Origin: Neotamlana sargassicola
GTDB taxonomy: Bacteria > Bacteroidota > Bacteroidia > Flavobacteriales > Flavobacteriaceae
Assembly: GCF_020523965.1 (NCBI RefSeq)
Contig: NZ_JAJAPX010000007.1
Span: 1-64,000, forward strand
Reading direction: 5' to 3'
Length of the DNA: 64,000 nt
The translations under genes and the position numbers were made by a program. This document shows, piece after piece, positions 8,710 through 17,363 of the stretch. The stretch's first letter is position 1; every line of letters begins with the position of its first letter. The notes under the pieces are model-generated. The model worked only from the letters and a program-made list of their open reading frames with translations, did not search any database and was not told the DNA's origin.

Positions 8710-9162
8710 TTAAAATAAACCAACGCTTATACGTGGTGTAGAAACTCTTGTGCTAATGCCAACGGTGCTTCTACGTGGTTGGTTGTAATAATAACTATCG
8801 TATCTGTAGTAGTAAAATGATGCGTGGTGGTAATAATTTTCACTATGGTGGCAATGGTTATTGCAGTTTTCGTAGTGTTCTGCATAAGCCGCTTTTTTAC
8901 CTTTCATGTAAGCGCGATACGCTTTTTTATCTCGTTTTTTTAAGTCCTTTTCGTAAGCTTCTTGTTCTTCCCAAAATGTTTCTTCTTCATCATGGTTTGA
9001 TGCCTTAAATTCTTGTTCGAATTTGGCATCTTGGGCTGCGCGCTGTGTGTAATAATCTTGTTTAGAAATTGTAGTTTCGCTTGCAGCTTCTGTTTCTTGT
9101 GCAGTTAAACTTGTGGTTATAACAAGGGTTAAAATGCTTACTAATGATTTTATAACTTTCAT
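8710..9162 (-). CDS. Secreted His/Tyr-rich hypothetical protein
   Basis: This 150-residue protein starts with a signal peptide ending near LTAQE. The middle is highly charged (about 35-90), with many Glu, Lys and Ala residues and a coiled-coil feel. Then follows a cluster of His, Asn and Tyr (HYENCNNHCHHSENYYHH) and a Tyr run. The tail is STRVSTPRISVGLF, whose alternating pattern and terminal Phe could be an outer-membrane strand. The His/Cys cluster might bind metal, but this is only a guess. I recognise no family. It is transcribed towards gyrB, 98 bases after the 9260-9850 gene. Confidence 0.75.
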   Translation of the reverse strand: MKVIKSLVSILTLVITTSLTAQETEAASETTISKQDYYTQRAAQDAKFEQEFKASNHDEEETFWEEQEAYEKDLKKRDKKAYRAYMKGKKAAYAEHYENCNNHCHHSENYYHHASFYYYRYDSYYYNQPRRSTVGISTRVSTPRISVGLF

Positions 9163-9259
9163 GATTTGTAATTTTAAAGTTTAAAAATTGCCGTTTTTAG
9201 CGGCCTTCATTAGTAAGACACCTTAAAGTTTTTTTACCCTACGCTTTTTTTAAAAAAAA

Positions 9260-9850
9260 TTATAAATCGAAAGCTAATGTAAATTGCCAACCTCTATTTT
9301 TTGGGTTGTTTTCTTCATAAATACTTCCCATACCTAAATGGTAACGAACGCCTAAGCTTACACCACTGTTGGTTTTAAAACCACCACCAAAATTAAATCC
9401 CCAGTCGAAGCTTTCTGGTTCAAATTCTTGTGATGTATCAAAAACATTAAAACTGCTATCAAATTCTTCTTTATGAGAAACAGCATAACCTGCTTGCGGG
9501 CCAACCTCTAAGAAAAAGTTGTTGTCTGGATAAATTTTAAGCATTAACGGTACATTTATATAATCTAGTTTTTGAGTAAAAGTGCCACTACTATCTTTAA
9601 TTTCGTAACCTTGTTGCGAATATTGAACTTCTATTTGTAAAGCAGCACCTTGAGCAATAAATGATTCTGCGTAAATACCAGCATTAAATCCGTGACGTTG
9701 TCCGGTTTCGGAATCGCCATCAAAACTTACGGCGGCAAGATTGTAACCACCTTTTAAGCCAAAATTACTTTCAGGTATATCGTTATCTTGAGCGTTAACA
9801 TGAAATATAAGAGAAACGGTTAGTAAAATACTTAATAGAATTGTTTTCAT
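9260..9850 (-). CDS. Outer membrane beta-barrel protein, porin/PorT-like
   Basis: This 196-residue protein has a signal peptide ending in NAQD. It then shows the pattern of a small eight-stranded outer-membrane barrel: NFGLKGGYNLA near the start, alternating strands such as ALQIEVQYSQQGYEI, and a final strand WQFTLAFDL. This is the common 'outer membrane beta-barrel domain' family of Bacteroidetes. Substrate and role are unknown. It lies 33 bases past the metzincin gene in the same direction and may be co-transcribed with it. Confidence 0.85.
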   Translation of the reverse strand: MKTILLSILLTVSLIFHVNAQDNDIPESNFGLKGGYNLAAVSFDGDSETGQRHGFNAGIYAESFIAQGAALQIEVQYSQQGYEIKDSSGTFTQKLDYINVPLMLKIYPDNNFFLEVGPQAGYAVSHKEEFDSSFNVFDTSQEFEPESFDWGFNFGGGFKTNSGVSLGVRYHLGMGSIYEENNPKNRGWQFTLAFDL

Positions 9851-9883
9851 TTTTTATATAAATTTAGGGTTGATATTATAAAA

Positions 9884-10669
9884 TTATTTACCGCCATTAG
9901 CTTGTAAATCGGCAATACATTGCGAATCTAACTCTGGTACAGAATTCATATTTGTCATGCTTGAAACTCTAACTGATGATTCTGTAGACCAGTACATTAA
10001 ACAGCTTTCTACATCGCAATGGTTCGGGTGGTCTTTGTCTTCATGATCGCTTTGTAAAGGCGAACCTAAATCGGTTAATCCAAAAATATGCCCAAACTCA
10101 TGATTAATTACAGTAGCTTCTAAAAACCAAGTGTCTGGTTGAAAAGCACCACCGCTTAAATCTTGTACAGTTTCTTCAAAAATAACAAAAGATGTGTTCC
10201 AATAGGCAGAACCAAGAACCACAGTATTGTCTTCTTCTGAGTCGGCATCAGAGCTTCCGTCAGAAAAATAAGCCCAAACGGCTATTTCGTCGTCTGTGTT
10301 ATAATATTTGCGATTTTCGCGTTCTATGTCGGCAATATCATCAATGCTATAAACATCTTGTCCTGGAGAGGATATCGATCGTTTTTCTACAGTTATGCCA
10401 TCGGGTTTGTTAATTCTACTTTCTAAAAATGAAACAAAGTTGTTAATACCATTATCGGTTGGCTCGAAGCCATCAACGTAAACAATTTCTACAATTAAGC
10501 TTTTAAAGGTGTTGTCTGATAGTAAATCGTTAGCAGAACTTCCTGTTGCTTGCCTGTTTGTAGCCACGTTTATTACGGTTTCTTCTTCGTTAATATTTGA
10601 AGAATTATCGTTTTGGCAAGAAAACAATACAGCTAACACGGCTAATGCAAAAATTATGTTATGTTTCAT
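9884..10669 (-). CDS. Lipoprotein zinc metalloprotease (metzincin type)
   Basis: This 261-residue protein has a lipobox ending at Cys18 (VLFSC). The catalytic motif HEFGHIFGLTD gives zinc ligands H190 and H194, general base E191 and probable third ligand D200. A CX4CXM block follows (C218, C223, M225) and probably forms the Met-turn. A late Cys lies in SQCIADL. The protein should be a cell-surface endopeptidase. The HExxHxxGxxD ligand set recalls snapalysin-like enzymes, while the CX4CXM block recalls archaemetzincins, so the subfamily is open. It lies downstream of the repeat lipoprotein gene, across a hairpin. Confidence 0.85.
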   Translation of the reverse strand: MKHNIIFALAVLAVLFSCQNDNSSNINEEETVINVATNRQATGSSANDLLSDNTFKSLIVEIVYVDGFEPTDNGINNFVSFLESRINKPDGITVEKRSISSPGQDVYSIDDIADIERENRKYYNTDDEIAVWAYFSDGSSDADSEEDNTVVLGSAYWNTSFVIFEETVQDLSGGAFQPDTWFLEATVINHEFGHIFGLTDLGSPLQSDHEDKDHPNHCDVESCLMYWSTESSVRVSSMTNMNSVPELDSQCIADLQANGGK

Positions 10670-10685
10670 TTTTATTTTATTTAAA

Positions 10686-10714
10686 ATGCAGCTACTTAGT
10701 TAAAGTAGCTGCAT
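10686..10714 (-). terminator. Hairpin between the repeat lipoprotein and the metzincin gene
   Basis: ATGCAGCTACTT (10686-10697) and AAGTAGCTGCAT (10703-10714) form a perfect 12-pair stem with a 5-base loop. On the minus strand an A/T-rich run follows. It may partly end transcription after the upstream lipoprotein gene. Confidence 0.65.
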
Positions 10715-10735
10715 GAATTATATTTAGTTTAAGTC

Positions 10736-11794
10736 TTAAATTTTTTCTAAAACTAACGTTATAGCTGCATTAGTTGTGCTTTGTAATGCAATTGAACTTT
10801 CTGAAAAACTTGTTACTTCCCAAGTATGGTTTAACAACTCGAAAGAAGCGTTTGCCGAAAATGTTAAGTTTAAATATACTTCTGTGCTTGATGTAACTTC
10901 GTAAGTTCCTTCAATATCAGCAATTAATGTGTTAACTGTGTTTTCTGCAGTACAAGATAAATCGTTACTAAAATCTATTGTGTATTCAATATAATCGTTT
11001 GCTTTATCGATACCTGTTTCTATAAACGATTCAACTTTAAACGTAGTATCTACTAAAATATTTTCTAAGGTTTCAGCGTTTTCTTCAGCTTCATCTTCAA
11101 TGTCTTCATTTTCTAAACAATCTGAAATACTAGATTGTAAATCGGCATCGCTAGAAATTTCAATAACAGTATCGCTATCGCCGTTTAAAGTTGCAGTAAT
11201 TGGGTAGTTTACAGCAAAGAATTCGTCATCATTAATGTTACTCATGTAAGTATAAAGTTCTTGTTCAGATTCTAGAACTACACTTCCGGTTTGCTCAATA
11301 TTTACGTTGTAAGTTAAAAGCGTAACAGGAAAATCGATGTTTATACAAGAAATAGCGTCTTCTGCGTTTTCTTCGGCTGTTTCGCAAGCGTCAATTATAG
11401 CATCATATTCCGTTTGGTTTGTTACAACAACCTCGGTATAGTTACTTAATTTTACTGATAATGGAAATTGAAGCTCGATGCTGTCGTCGTCTGCAATAAA
11501 TTCACCTAAAATATTTAGTACTAAACTGTAATCGGACTCGCTAACTAAAGTAACTTGAGTGTCGTTTATAGTTGCGGTGAATGGGAATAATATTGAAGAA
11601 CATGATACGCCATCAATAAAATCATCAAAACTACCATCGTACATCGATGAGCGTTCTAGGTTACTAGCAGTTGGAGATGTTGATGAGTTTGTGTTTGGGT
11701 TATCTCCGTTTTCAACATCAATTTCATCTTGACATGATGTAAGGGTAAAAATTGAGGTTAAAATAATTAAAGTTAAAAATTTTAAATTTTTCAT
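10736..11794 (-). CDS. Lipoprotein with four tandem FP-type repeats
   Basis: This encodes about 352 residues from the ATG at 11794, which gives a clean lipoprotein signal with Cys21 (LTSC). The frame extends 13 codons further upstream, but that part is Lys-rich and unlike a signal. The body shows four copies of a unit of about 50-60 residues. Each has a hydrophobic-FP-hydrophobic core (ILFPFTATIN, LQFPLSVKLS, IDFPVTLLTY, VNYPITATLN), then a Val/Ser/Glu strand and a DL-type helix, some ending in Cys. The last third is different and may be a beta domain. I do not know the family; a surface adhesion or scaffold role is a guess. Confidence 0.8.
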   Translation of the reverse strand: MKNLKFLTLIILTSIFTLTSCQDEIDVENGDNPNTNSSTSPTASNLERSSMYDGSFDDFIDGVSCSSILFPFTATINDTQVTLVSESDYSLVLNILGEFIADDDSIELQFPLSVKLSNYTEVVVTNQTEYDAIIDACETAEENAEDAISCINIDFPVTLLTYNVNIEQTGSVVLESEQELYTYMSNINDDEFFAVNYPITATLNGDSDTVIEISSDADLQSSISDCLENEDIEDEAEENAETLENILVDTTFKVESFIETGIDKANDYIEYTIDFSNDLSCTAENTVNTLIADIEGTYEVTSSTEVYLNLTFSANASFELLNHTWEVTSFSESSIALQSTTNAAITLVLEKI

Positions 11795-11962
11795 GATTGT
11801 CTTTTTTTGGGTTTTTAAAATTATCTTTTTCATAGCAATTTTGCTGTTTCTGTATTTAAGACAATTACATTTAAAATTACCCTACCATTTTTTTGAAAAA
11901 AAAAGTAAAAATTTTGTTTTGGTGTTGATTTTTAAGTATTTAGCTAATAAAGTTTTTTGTCA

Positions 11963-11970
11963 TATTTTTG
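11963..11970 (+). promoter_or_regulatory. Promoter -7 box of the ECF sigma gene
   Basis: TATTTTTG fits TAnnTTTG and ends 26 bases before the sigma factor ATG. It faces away from the minus-strand lipoprotein genes. Confidence 0.55.
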
Positions 11971-11996
11971 CGAGGTCGTTAATTTATTAAAAATTT

Positions 11997-12518
11997 ATGA
12001 GCAACCCTAAGTCTAATTTATGCGAGGAGGCGCAATTTAATACCTTTTATATAGAACACATACAATCGGTGAATAATTTTGCTTTTTATAAATGTGGAGA
12101 TAAGGCAGCTGCGTTAGATTATGTACAAGATGCATTTTCTAAAATATGGGAAAACTGTTCTAAAATTGAATTTACTAAAGCCAAAACATACCTGTTTACA
12201 ACCGTTAATAATTTGTTTTTAAACACTATTAGGCATCAAAAAGTGGTGTTTAATTACGCGAAAGCGGCACCATATCAGGATATCACAAATCAAAATCCGG
12301 AGTATTTATTGGAAGAAGAAGAGTTTAAAACAAAACTAGAACGGGTTATATCCAATTTAACACCCGAGCAGCGCGAAGTTTTTTTACTGAATAGAATTGA
12401 AGAAAAAAAGTACCGAGAAATAGCAGAATTATTAAATATTTCGCAAAAAACGGTTGAAAAACGAATGTCTGCAGCATTAAAAGTGTTAAGGCAGAACTTG
12501 GATGGAGCTTCTTTTTAA
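11997..12518 (+). CDS. ECF RNA polymerase sigma factor, FecI-like
   Basis: This 173-residue protein has sigma-70 region 2 (about 15-80, with KAAALDYVQDAFSKIWENC) and region 4 (about 115-165, with LTPEQREVFLLNRIE and the helix-turn-helix EIAELLNISQKTVEKRMSAA). It has no region 3, as in ECF sigma factors. It is followed by a FecR anti-sigma gene and a receptor with an N-terminal signalling domain, so it should answer receptor occupancy and switch on the receptor genes. The own promoter box lies at 11963. Confidence 0.93.
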   Translation: MSNPKSNLCEEAQFNTFYIEHIQSVNNFAFYKCGDKAAALDYVQDAFSKIWENCSKIEFTKAKTYLFTTVNNLFLNTIRHQKVVFNYAKAAPYQDITNQNPEYLLEEEEFKTKLERVISNLTPEQREVFLLNRIEEKKYREIAELLNISQKTVEKRMSAALKVLRQNLDGASF

Positions 12519-12586
12519 AAATTAATTACAAAAAAGGGTAGGGTAAACAATTATTAGAGTGTCTAAAAGATGAAAGCCTTAAAAAG

Positions 12587-13501
12587 ATGAATAAAGAACA
12601 AGACATATTAAAATGGTTTGAAGGTGAAATATCTACGGCCGATATAAAAAAACGATATCCAAATGAAGATTTTTCGGTTTTAGAAAAAGCAGGGTTTTAT
12701 GCAAAACAAATTGAAGCGCCAAAAGTTGATGCCCAAGCTGCTTTAGCCGATTTTAAAACGAGAAGTTTTAAAAAGGATGCCCCTAAAGTAATACCATTAC
12801 AAATAAAACAATTTTTAAGAGTTGCTGCTATTTTAGTGGTGCTTTTAACATCGTCTTATTTCTTGTTTTTTAACAATACCAAAAGTGTTAACACCGAAAT
12901 TGCCGAAACAAAAACATTTAATTTACCCGATGAAAGTGAGGTGGTTTTAAATGCAAAATCAACACTCGATTACAATAAAAAAACTTGGAAAACCGAACGC
13001 AATTTAAATTTAAGTGGCGAGGCCTATTTTAAAGTAACCAAGGGGCAAAAATTTACGGTAAAAACTGCAGCAGGAAATGTGCAGGTTTTAGGTACGCAAT
13101 TTAATGTAAAACAACGTGCTAATTATTTTGAGGTTACTTGTTACGAAGGTTCTGTAAGTGTAACGTCAAACCAAAATAAAGTAGTTTTAAAACCTGGAGA
13201 AACGTTTAGAATTGTTGATAACAAAGTAGTTGCTGTGGCTAATGCAAATGAAAATGCGCCGTCGTGGTTGCAGCAAGAATCTAGTTTTAAAAATGTACCG
13301 CTTTGGCAAGTTGTTAACGAGCTAGAGAATCAATATAATATTAGTGTTTCTACAAAAACAATAAATGCAAACGCGTTGTTTTCGGGAAGTTTTACACATA
13401 ACAACTTAAATATTGCATTGCAGTCGGTAACTATTCCGTTAAAGCTTAGTTATAAAATAAACGATAATAACGTGGAGTTTTATAATTATGAAGCTAAATA
13501 A
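12587..13501 (+). CDS. FecR-family anti-sigma factor
   Basis: This 304-residue inner-membrane protein has a cytoplasmic N-terminal part (1-80), one membrane segment (about 81-103, LRVAAILVVLLTSSYFLFF) and a periplasmic FecR beta domain. The latter shows FNLPDESEVVLNAKSTLDY, LNLSGEAYFKV and VLGTQFNVK. The C-terminal part, about 230-304, is the DUF4974-type domain typical of Bacteroidetes FecR. It should hold the sigma factor and release it on a signal from the receptor. It begins 68 bases after the sigma gene, and its end overlaps the receptor start by 14 bases. Confidence 0.93.
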   Translation: MNKEQDILKWFEGEISTADIKKRYPNEDFSVLEKAGFYAKQIEAPKVDAQAALADFKTRSFKKDAPKVIPLQIKQFLRVAAILVVLLTSSYFLFFNNTKSVNTEIAETKTFNLPDESEVVLNAKSTLDYNKKTWKTERNLNLSGEAYFKVTKGQKFTVKTAAGNVQVLGTQFNVKQRANYFEVTCYEGSVSVTSNQNKVVLKPGETFRIVDNKVVAVANANENAPSWLQQESSFKNVPLWQVVNELENQYNISVSTKTINANALFSGSFTHNNLNIALQSVTIPLKLSYKINDNNVEFYNYEAK

Positions 13502-16037
13502 ACAGTGTTTTAATATTGTTCTTATTGCGAGTTTACTTTCTTTTAGTGCTTTTGCACAAGAAAGGCTGCCGCTTATAAAGGTGTTAAATCAACTTGAAGA
13601 AAAGTTTAGTGTTAAGTTTTCGTATTCTGAAAACGATATTGATGCTGTTTTTGTTGAAACACCAAATCTTGAAGCTTCATTGCAACATGTTATTGATGGT
13701 TTAAATGATGAAACACTGCTAAATTTTCAAATTCTTGATGAACGTTACATTACAATTTCTTCAATAAATAAAACCATAAACATCTGCGGTATTGTACTTT
13801 CTGAAACGGATAGTTTTCCATTAATGGGAGCAACGGTTCAGGTTGCAAATACTCAAAAAGGAGTGATAACAAATTCTAATGGAGATTTTAAGTTAGATGA
13901 TGTGCCTGTAAATTCAACAGTTAAAATTTCATATTTAGGTTTTGAAACGGTTCAAATTAATGCCATCGATTTACGTAAAACAAATCAATCAATTTGCTCC
14001 AATGTTTTATTAGCTGAAAGATTAGAAACACTCAATAAAATATTAATCTCGAAATTTTTAACCACAGGTTTGCAAAAACGAGTAGATGGTAGCACGGTGT
14101 TAAACACCGAAAAATTTGGTACACTTCCAGGTTTAACAGAACCAGATGTTTTGCAGTCTATACAAGCGCTTCCAGGAGTTGAAAGTGTTAACGAAAGTAT
14201 TGCGAATATAAATGTTCGTGGCGGAACCAACGACCAAAACCTTATGATTTGGGATGGTATTAAAATGTACCATTCGGGACATTTTTTTGGATTAATTTCG
14301 GCTTACAATCCTTATTTAACCGAGAAAGTTGAGGTTACAAAAAACGGAACGTCGAGCGAGTTTAGCGATGGTGTGTCGAGCACCATAAATATGTTTACCA
14401 AAAATAATATAGATGAAACTGTTTCTGGAGGTTTTGGTGCAAATTTGTTGCATGCCGATGGATATTTACAAATTCCGTTAAACAAAAAATTAGCCGTTCA
14501 TGTATCTGGTCGACGTGCGTTTACCGATGCTTTTAGTTCGCCAACTTATAGTCAGTATTTCGAAAAAAGTTTTCAAGATAGCGAGTTAACTACTAATAGT
14601 GAAAATGTAAATGATGCTCAGCAATCTTCAGACTTTTTCTTTTATGATTATTCGGGGAAATTATTATTCAATTTAAATGAACAACATAAGTTTAGAGCTA
14701 ATGTTATTGGTATTTATAATAATCTGGACTATACCGAAAGTTTCGAAAATTCGGAAGGAGAAACCGAATCGAAAACAAGTAATTTAAAACAAGAAAATTT
14801 AGGTTTTGGTGGGAGCTGGAATGCCGATTGGACGAATCGTTTTTCAACCGAAATTTCAGGGTTTTATTCAAAATACAACGTAGATGCCTTAAATTATCGT
14901 GTAGAAACCGACCAAAGTTTAACACAAGCCAACGAAGTTTTAGAAACAGGAATTAAATTAAAAAGCAGGCTTAAAATAAATGAGAGCTTAAATGTTTTGG
15001 CGGGTTATGCGTTTAACGAAATAGGTGTGTTGTATAAAACTACTGTTAGTGCACCATCTTACGATAGAATTACCAAAGATGTATTATTGAATCATGCGGC
15101 CTTTACCGAAATAGAGTATAATAAAAACAATACCTACCTACGGTTAGGGGTTCGTGGTAATTATTTTCAGAAATTTAATAGCTTTCTAGTAGAGCCAAGA
15201 TTAAACCTAAGGCAAAAAATATCAAACCAGTTTGCATTAAAGCTTCAAGGCGAGTTTAAAAATCAAACAACAAAACAAAAAATAGATTTTCAAGATGATT
15301 TTTTAGGAGTTGAAAACAGGCGCTGGACACTTGCCAACGAACAACTTATAAAAATATCTACAAGTAAACAGGTTTCCTTTGGTTTCGAGTTTAATAAAAA
15401 TAACTGGTTGTTCGATGTTGAAAGTTTTTACAAAATAGTAGATGGTATTACGGCATCCAACCAAGGATTTTACAATAATTTTCAATATGTAAATGCAAAC
15501 GGAAATTATAATGCCAGAGGTTTGGAGTTTTTAGTTAATAAAACAGCAACAAAATATAGCACATGGCTTAGTTATACATTTAGTAAGAATGATTATGAAT
15601 TTGAAACGATAACGCCATCGGTATTTCCTAATAATTTAGATATCAGGCATTCTGTGTCTTTGGCCTTCAATTATAATATTTTAAAAAACTTAGAAGCATC
15701 TGTTGGAGGCATCTGGCGTTCTGGTCAACCTTACACTCAGCCTGTTGAAGGAAATGAAACTGTTCAAGATGGAAATGCTACAGTTGTAAATTACGATGAG
15801 CCAAATCATGAAAATGTGGAAGACTTTATGCGAGTTGATGCTTCGCTGAATTCGAAATTTACGCTTTCAAAAAAGGTAAAAGGGCAATTGAGATTGGGCG
15901 TTTTAAATCTTTTGAATAAGAAAAATACTATAAATCGCTATTTTGAATTAAGCTCAGAAAATAGCGATGAAGTATTACGTGTTGATAATCAGTCTCTAGG
16001 AATAACGCCTAATGTGAGCATTAGGATTAATTTTTAA
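13488..16037 (+). CDS. TonB-dependent receptor with signalling (STN-like) domain
   Basis: This 849-residue outer-membrane protein has a signal peptide ending in FAQE. A secretin/TonB short N-terminal-like domain follows (about 25-95), the part that signals to FecR. Next come a carboxypeptidase-regulatory-like domain (about 100-180, with MGATVQVANTQKGVITNSNG), a plug (about 220-310, with INVRGGTNDQNLMIWDG) and a beta barrel that ends SIRINF. No SusD partner follows, so it is not a polysaccharide-utilization pair. The ligand is unknown; a siderophore or metal complex would fit the FecIR arrangement but is inference. Confidence 0.93.
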   Translation: MKLNKQCFNIVLIASLLSFSAFAQERLPLIKVLNQLEEKFSVKFSYSENDIDAVFVETPNLEASLQHVIDGLNDETLLNFQILDERYITISSINKTINICGIVLSETDSFPLMGATVQVANTQKGVITNSNGDFKLDDVPVNSTVKISYLGFETVQINAIDLRKTNQSICSNVLLAERLETLNKILISKFLTTGLQKRVDGSTVLNTEKFGTLPGLTEPDVLQSIQALPGVESVNESIANINVRGGTNDQNLMIWDGIKMYHSGHFFGLISAYNPYLTEKVEVTKNGTSSEFSDGVSSTINMFTKNNIDETVSGGFGANLLHADGYLQIPLNKKLAVHVSGRRAFTDAFSSPTYSQYFEKSFQDSELTTNSENVNDAQQSSDFFFYDYSGKLLFNLNEQHKFRANVIGIYNNLDYTESFENSEGETESKTSNLKQENLGFGGSWNADWTNRFSTEISGFYSKYNVDALNYRVETDQSLTQANEVLETGIKLKSRLKINESLNVLAGYAFNEIGVLYKTTVSAPSYDRITKDVLLNHAAFTEIEYNKNNTYLRLGVRGNYFQKFNSFLVEPRLNLRQKISNQFALKLQGEFKNQTTKQKIDFQDDFLGVENRRWTLANEQLIKISTSKQVSFGFEFNKNNWLFDVESFYKIVDGITASNQGFYNNFQYVNANGNYNARGLEFLVNKTATKYSTWLSYTFSKNDYEFETITPSVFPNNLDIRHSVSLAFNYNILKNLEASVGGIWRSGQPYTQPVEGNETVQDGNATVVNYDEPNHENVEDFMRVDASLNSKFTLSKKVKGQLRLGVLNLLNKKNTINRYFELSSENSDEVLRVDNQSLGITPNVSIRINF

Positions 16038-16115
16038 TTATCAAAATCCAATATTAAAAAATCGTTAAAAAGCATTTTTTTTCGACAAAATGTTGTTTTG
16101 TAAGTTTTTTTGATT

Positions 16116-16123
16116 TATGTTTG
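16116..16123 (+). promoter_or_regulatory. Promoter -7 box of the 16152 gene
   Basis: TATGTTTG fits TAnnTTTG. A TGTTG at 16091-16095, 20 bases upstream, could be the -33 box. It ends 28 bases before the start codon. Confidence 0.55.
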
Positions 16124-16151
16124 TACCACCAATCTATCAGATCTATTATAA

Positions 16152-17186
16152 ATGAAAAATTTAAGGTTTTTAATTCTAATTAGTTTATTATCAGTGGCTT
16201 CTCAAGCGCAAGATGTTGACGCTTTATTTGCTGCGGGTGTAGAAAATGCAGAACAATTCACTAACGATTATTTAATGCCAGGAACTAACGGCTTAATGCA
16301 TAGCATGAACGGTAACTGGTTTAATACTGCAGATGCAAAACCTTTAGGAGGATTTGAAATTTCGATTGTTACCAATGCAGTTGTAATTAATGACGAGCAT
16401 AAATCATTTACTTTAAATATTGCCGATTATAACAGCGACGATTACGATTTTACAGTGGCTTTTGCCGATGATGAAACGCTAGCATCTAAAGATGTAGCGA
16501 CAGCCTTAGGGGAAAACGACCCAGATGTACAATTAATAGTACGGTCAAAACAGTTTCCTAATGTAAATCCTGAGACGATTACATTGCCTTCAGGTATTGG
16601 TGAGTCCACAAAAAACTTGTTGCCAACAGCTTTTTTACAAGCGGCTCTAGGTTTAAGTAAAGGCATAGAAGTAAAAGCTAGGTTTGTACCAAAAATAGAA
16701 ACAGACGAGTTAGAGTTAAGTTTATACGGTGCTGGTTTACAAATGGAGTTTACCAAATGGTTACCAGGAAATAAAATATTACCAGTTGCTTTGTCTGGGT
16801 TGGTAGCCTATACACACATGAATGGTTCTTACGATATTACAGAATCGTCTGGAATAGATGGAGAAAATCAAAAAATTGAAAATAGTACTAGTACATGGCT
16901 GTTTCAATTAATAGGATCAACCAAATTGCCAGTAATAAATTTTTACGGTGGTTTAGGGTATATAAAAGGAAATTCCCAGTCTGATGTTTTAGGAACATAT
17001 ACAGTAACTAGTGGTCCGTTAATTTCAAGAACAGAAACCGATCCGTTCTCGGTAAGTAGCGACGTGGCAGCGGTTCGTGGAACCTTAGGGTTTAAATTGA
17101 AATTAGGTTTTTTTAGATTAAACGGTGAGTATCACCTATCAGAATACAACGCTTTTGCCTTAGGTGTTAACTTTGGCTTTAGATAA
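16152..17186 (+). CDS. DUF6588-type outer membrane protein
   Basis: This 344-residue protein has a signal peptide ending in SQAQD. The N-terminal third carries a NGLMHSMNGNWFNTAD segment after a short helical start. The rest is beta-rich and ends in barrel-like strands (GTLGFKLKLGFFRLNGEYHL, then FALGVNFGFR). This layout fits the DUF6588 family of Bacteroidetes; I am fairly but not fully sure of the number. The function is unknown. It has its own promoter and a terminator, so it is a single-gene unit. Confidence 0.82.
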   Translation: MKNLRFLILISLLSVASQAQDVDALFAAGVENAEQFTNDYLMPGTNGLMHSMNGNWFNTADAKPLGGFEISIVTNAVVINDEHKSFTLNIADYNSDDYDFTVAFADDETLASKDVATALGENDPDVQLIVRSKQFPNVNPETITLPSGIGESTKNLLPTAFLQAALGLSKGIEVKARFVPKIETDELELSLYGAGLQMEFTKWLPGNKILPVALSGLVAYTHMNGSYDITESSGIDGENQKIENSTSTWLFQLIGSTKLPVINFYGGLGYIKGNSQSDVLGTYTVTSGPLISRTETDPFSVSSDVAAVRGTLGFKLKLGFFRLNGEYHLSEYNAFALGVNFGFR

Positions 17187-17250
17187 GATATAGTTTTTTT
17201 CATTGTGAAATGATTATTTATTTTTTAGTTAGTTTTATTTAGTTTTCCAG

Positions 17251-17277
17251 AAAGTGCGAGATTTAATCTTGCACTTT
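17251..17277 (+). terminator. Intrinsic terminator after the DUF6588-type gene
   Basis: AAAGTGCGAGA (17251-17261) pairs with TCTTGCACTTT (17267-17277), with one G-T pair, and is followed by a run of T. Confidence 0.85.
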
Positions 17278-17363
17278 TTTTATAAACAGGGTTTTAATTC
17301 GTAAATTGCCTCGCTTGTTTTAAGTAATAAACTAATTAATAATAAATTTAAACAAACTAAAAA

